A stretch of DNA of 64,000 bases from Marsupella aquatica (lineage: Eukaryota > Marchantiophyta): the NCBI GenBank assembly GCA_973895155.1, contig OZ316896.1, forward strand, positions 3,720,001-3,784,000. The letters run 5' to 3'. Below are positions 59,341 through 64,000 of the stretch, piece by piece. The notes under the pieces were generated by a model. That model had not been told where the DNA came from. It was given only the letters and a program-made list of their open reading frames with translations, and ran no database searches. The position numbers and the translations under genes are program-made. Position 1 is the first letter of the stretch. Every line of letters begins with the position of its first letter.

Positions 59341-62300
59341 GTTGAAGACGGCGGCCGTGTCGTAAGGAAGGCAGTTTGTCTGGATCCCTGGCCGTTCCCC
59401 GCTTCCCCGTTCCCGCAATCAAAACCGCTCCCAGCCGTTTTGAGGAATTACGAGGCGTTGGCCGCAGAGAAAGGGCGGGAGCTTCGGTTCATGGCTTGTC
59501 GAGCTCCGAGCTCGGATCTCCAATGAATTCAATGAATCCGGCGTCGAACAGTGTCACAGTGAGTCCGCCACCAAAGGAATCGGGGCGTGTAATCGTAGTG
59601 AATGCGCCACCACCACAGCCCCGGAGTCCGGAGTGACTGAATGCTGCGGGCCCTTTGTACTGTCGATCAGTCGATGTGCTTTGTGAATTGGCGTCTTGGC
59701 GACACTGGCTCGAAGGAATTGATGGATTCATCATTCCCTCAATCTCTCGCTTGGGACCTTCGATGGATACATTGATTGCAGTCGTAATGAAGACCGGTAT
59801 GACGTGACGATACAGCGCTTGTACGAGACTACGAGAGTAGCGTGGTGTAAGAGATGGAGTCCATCTCGATAATGGAATCAGTTATCGCGTCGTCACTGAC
59901 AGAAGTAAAGCTTTCGAACAGTACCGTAACAGATAGAACGATTTTGTACGCTCAGCTTGTATTTGGACGTATAAGTATTTGTAACAACAAGGCTCACACA
60001 GCGGCCATACCATAATCACTGAATAAATGTTCGTTCAGTCGGTCAATCATCCATCATATGAATCTTATGTCAAGCGTGGGCCATTTCTGACAAGGAGATC
60101 GTCATTTCTACCTGGATCCTCTGGTACGTTAAGAGACGGGGCCGTCTCGTTCATTTAAGTCGCTGCTGCGTTACAATTTGCTCATGCAGTCATGCCGCTG
60201 TTGGCATGGATAATGGAATTCACTGTTAACGACGTCCCAGCTGAGAGATTGCATTCAGTATCAGGTCCCAAATACTGTAGTCCTCACGAATTCCAGATGC
60301 GCTGGAGCTCTTTCCGCGACAACATTTATTTCGTTAATTCCAGAGGATCGATTACTGGATTTCGTTTTCTTGTCGTTGAAATGATGTGGTCGCCGCCGGA
60401 AGTCTGATATCAATGTGAAGCAGCAGGAGCCAGGAAGGCTTCTGTGACTACTCCTGGCCTTCCGGAGGATTCCTCCAAGACAGAAAGATGCCTAGTCTGA
60501 CTCTGTCAGTTGAAGAGGTGGAGTGGATCGATCCCCCTTCACGAGTCTCCGGTATAACTACTTCATACCAATCGAAGTTCAAGTTAGCCTTCCCATTAGT
60601 ACATTACGGACCTCTCCTACATTGTCTGCTGTAATTTTCACTTTCACTTCGTTAGTCCAGATGCACTCTCACCGTTTCCGTATGGAAGCGATCAATTTCC
60701 GTCCGCATCAGAAAAATGGCTCGTTGTCAAGTCACATCAGTAACAGAGGTCGGATGCTGCGTCTGTTGTCGTCAAGGTGAAATCGACAGGTGAACACGAT
60801 GTGCTGGATTCTTGATTCGCTCTGCTTTCTTGAATAGCCGTTTCTTGATTTGCCCTGTCATTTGCTTCTAGTTTGATTGCCTTCGCAAACGCCTTCCAGG
60901 TGAGTCACTTTTTGCTAGCATTGCACATCGTTGTGATGATCACTCAGCCTTGCATTCCTCATTTGGATAGAGGAAACTTCTCGCATACTTAATAGTCGCG
61001 TGCTGCCTTCTTACTCATATTAAGTGGCCACATGTGTGCATTACCTACGAATTGTCCTCCCGTCGAGCAATTGCTTTTCTCTTTCTTCATGCGTGGTCAT
61101 TCCGCAGACGCTACAATAACTTAGGAGAACGACATCTTGACCGTAAATTTTGATCGCGTCCTTGCTTCAGAGGTAAACGCTCGTGACAGAAGTCAAGACA
61201 TTATCAAATATTTTCCCGTGGAAGAAATCTAAATCAGGCAAGAATCCCGCCAATTGTACTTGTCCCTCGGTCCGTGAATTAAATTGCACGAAGCTGGTTT
61301 ATGCACAGAAAATTGATCAGCTGTTCACGGATTCTGCGCCTAATATGTGCCGTGTATAGCTGTACAGTCCCTGTGCAGCCCTGCAATGGGAGGGTGAGTC
61401 GCTCCTGCAGTTTTTACGAAGCCGTGGCAATTCTTGATTTCAGGTATAAATTCTTGCTCAGCTCATTGATGATAATGACCAGTTCATCACTCTTAACTCG
61501 GAGGAAGAGCGTCGTACGTTTTTGGACGCCCCATTGTCATCAATAGCAGTATGAATATCCTGCAGCTTGCCGGCTCCTGCGAACGTACATACCCCTTTCG
61601 TCAATCTTCCCTTATTACGTCGCTGTCCTTCCTGTTGCCCTCTCAATCTCTCATCCTCTTCTTTCCGGAGGTGTATGGAACAGACTGGATCAATTCATCG
61701 TCAACATGAAATAGTTTCACTGCCGCCAGTCGATGGAATCCTTTTTCTGCTGTCTTCAGCGTCGATGTGCATCCCGTTGAGATACTAGCATGCCTATGAT
61801 CTGCCACCCCTTGCAGTGCGTCAGTAGTGTCCGCAGTTTCGACTGCAGTCCGACTGCTCTGCCGGTCTTCCAAATGTCGACAAACGTTGGGCTCATTTTG
61901 GTCTTCGGTTCCCTATATTCTGATTAGATTTGTTGCAGGAAGTGAGTTGCCGAGGGCACGTGAGGAAAATCAACCAGCTTACACCTAATCCACTTGTCCT
62001 TCTCGGCCGGTGGCCATTTTGTCAACTGGCCCGTTCGGACCATGTCAAGTCCTGCCGTCTTCAACGCAGGATGTTCCGACTATCGTCAATTCACGCGGTC
62101 CTCTATGTCGGACGGTCCGTCTCGAACTGCATCAGCCATTGTTGGACCGGTTTCATGATTCTGTCATGATTCTATCATGGTAACATTGTTCGCGACTTGA
62201 CGATGAGTAGAATTCAGTCTTAATTATCCCTCTCGTTTTCTACTTGATTCTGTGTCCTGGGTATTGGCAGAAGACTAGAGGTTGTCATGTACTTTCTTGC

Positions 62301-62500
62301 TTGCGCTTGGGGCGTTTCGACTTCTGGTACTTGCAATTTGAAATAGCAATCCCATGCGTCATTGATAGAAATGAGGATATCTCATGTATTTGCTTACTTG
62401 CATTTGCAGCCCTTAGACTTGAAGGACTCGGAATTTGAACAAACCTCGTCACCGGTAGAAACGTCGCCGTTGCGATCAGTTCGTATGCCTGTGCGGATGA
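59341..62500 (+). other. upstream part of the Dicer-like gene, exons uncertain
   Basis: GC rises at 59341, as at other 5' ends in this window. A short ATG frame at 59524 (MNSMNPASNSVT) runs into a strong donor (GTGAGT). One good internal exon candidate is 61462-61548 (29 codons, LIDDNDQFITLNSEEERRTF), flanked by CTCAG and GTATGA. Weaker candidates start at about 61566, 61940 and 62407. I see no helicase motif (GxGKT, DECH-like) in any frame. These exons could belong to the Dicer-like gene or to a separate transcript. Confidence 0.35.
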
Positions 62501-62548
62501 TGTGAAGTATTCTACCGTTCACTGTTCCTGATTCACTGGTTTTATGCA

Positions 62549-63685
62549 ATGGAACTACCTTGGGCACTCCCTAAGAATCATGACGAGCACTGGCATGCAT
62601 CGGTCGCATATACTCAACCCGCATTTGACCAATCAGGGAGATGCATATTGTCTTCTGCGACGGCAGATGTCACTTCTAAGGACTCGCCTTGGCCGCTACC
62701 AGTGGGACAGTATGAACGCGCCCGGGCGTCAGTATTGACTCGGAAACCGAAAGTGGATTGGTCTGGAAAAAGCATTTATCACACTTACTCAATTTGCTTT
62801 GAGGTAGTCGAAGTAGGGCTGGATCCCGTGCAGCAGATGGCGTCTGATTTTGCTCTCGTTACGCCACGGGCTCTGGATTTAGAGGTGGCTCAAATGTCAG
62901 TTAATCTGTTCTTGCCATGGCAAGCTTCTGTGAGAGCCAACGTGACCGAATGCGGACGGGTAACACTGGATGCTGGCCAGGTCAGCTTGCTGTCTCGTGA
63001 TGTGGACCTCGGGTCGTCTGAGCATCCACCACTACCATTCATTCCGTCGAATCAGATGAGACGTATAAATTGCTTCACGATTTGGAAAGGAATTCTGCTC
63101 GATCGTTATTTCTCAATAGGTGCTGCACTAGTGTCCACGTAGGATGACCTCAACGAATTTTGCTTACTTCGTGAGATTGATATTCATTTTTCTACGTGGA
63201 ATAAACTGGCAGGTTGATCTTGTGAAACGATTTAATACATGGCTGTTCGATGTCGTTTTGGGGAAGCCGCCAATTGCAACTGGAGCCGTGCCGAAGTCCA
63301 ATTTCGTGGACAGTCCGAAAGGCTATTACGTACTTCCTCTGCAACCCAACAGCAGCATTAGACCGGCCGAATTCGATTGGGAAACTATAATTTCTTCTTT
63401 GACATCAGGTTTGATTTACAGAAAGAAAGTCCAATTTTTTGGAGGCTTCGCCAAGCTAGAAGCCGGAGACATCGACTGCGACCGTGCAGCTCTGAAGCAG
63501 GGCGAAATCAGAATGAGGAATGGGAAATTTACAGAAGAGGATTTAGATGATGCCATGATCACGGGTGCTCACAACGGCATGCCTTGCTATCTGATAGCGA
63601 TATCCAAGCATATCAATGGCTCAAGTGACTTTCCTTGTGCAGAGAGCACTGGGAGCCTAACCTATGCGGATTACTACTCTTCGAA
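62549..63685 (+). CDS. DCL: Dicer-like protein, platform and PAZ region (partial)
   Basis: Small-RNA processing enzyme; only its middle is in the window. One exon ends at 62980 (GATGCTGGCCAG|GTCAGC). Its left limit is uncertain, within about 62501-62580. The next is 63213-63685, between GGCAG and GTAAGT. The joined reading runs SIYHTYSICFEVVEV, FALVTPRALDLEVAQMSVNL, then Q|VDLVKRFNTWLFDVVLGK, YYVLPLQ, FDWETI, and a PAZ-like end (AMITGAHNGMPCYLIAIS, TYADYYSSK). The order of charged and aromatic landmarks fits plant Dicer-like proteins between the dimerisation domain and the RNase III domains. The 63685 donor leaves phase 2, so the gene continues past the window; the RNase III domains should follow. 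Subfamily (DCL1, 3, 4 or a minimal type) is not decided. Confidence 0.78.
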
Positions 63686-64000
63686 GTAAGTCACATTCTT
63701 TCATCACCATCATGTTTCTCTGATTGTGTAGGAATCCTGCCTGTTTTGTGTTCTTAGGCTGTTCTTTCTGGGGTTTCTCTTAAGAATTTGAGAGTCATTA
63801 GTTTTAATGGATAGGGGAGGGGCCTTCGATGAGTCCAGTTGGTTCTATCACTGGGCGTCACTCACATCAGGTGCATTTTATGTTGGAGGGAAACTGAGTA
63901 CTTTGTAAGGTCGTTAACACTGCTTGTTTCTTTGTTTCTGGAGATGCGGGTATCGTCTTCAGTGCGAGAGTCAATCATTTCTTAAAGTTCGTCGGCTTTC
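63686..64000 (+). other. intron of the Dicer-like gene
   Basis: Starts with GTAAGTCAC directly after the PAZ-like exon. It is T-rich and without a recognisable exon, so the next acceptor is probably beyond the window. Confidence 0.55.

Overview
The window is nuclear DNA of a land plant. The reading is based on plant gene families with many short introns (VPS16 with 15 exons, a TruA-type pseudouridine synthase with 10), a MUR3-like GT47 glycosyltransferase, an Expp1-type secreted protein and a Dicer-like gene, separated by long AT-rich, repeat-laden gaps. A bryophyte, perhaps a moss, is my best guess from the overall style and from the possibly helicase-less Dicer-like gene. No single feature proves it.

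Layout. 361-3961 (-): TruA-family pseudouridine synthase. 3962-14500: no convincing gene, but short tandem repeats, a 181-bp MITE with target-site duplication, and two oppositely oriented copies of a second MITE family (9874-10164, 10948-11232) around a tRNA-like SINE head. 14500-16650: a small orphan open frame and a decayed gene remnant. 16655-23017 (+): complete VPS16, a core subunit of the HOPS/CORVET tethering complexes. 23100-27200: repeat-rich gap with an inverted-repeat element. 27208-28767 (-): intact intronless MUR3-like GT47, with a broken paralogue fragment at 31270-31588. 32974-40696 (-): one very large five-exon coiled-coil protein (about 2161 aa). 41824-42087: tandem repeat. 44267-45257 (-): short-chain dehydrogenase of fungal type, intronless, GC-rich and frame-broken. 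48856-50725 (-): Expp1-like secreted protein. 51730-54010: alternating A/B satellite array split by about 1 kb that carries a solo LTR. 55610-56098: third MITE copy, carrying a duplicated piece of neighbouring sequence. 56510-59300: AT-rich, nothing recognised. About 59350-end (+): Dicer-like gene, running off the window.

The genes do not form a pathway. VPS16 (vacuole fusion), the GT47 (Golgi cell-wall synthesis), the pseudouridine synthase (RNA modification) and the Dicer-like protein (small RNA) are independent loci. The most unusual items are the fungal-looking SDR, the Dicer-like gene with no visible helicase upstream, the giant coiled-coil protein with an internal duplicated module, and the MITE that appears to have captured adjacent sequence. 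Splice sites were placed by eye from GT/AG signals, reading phase and family conservation.
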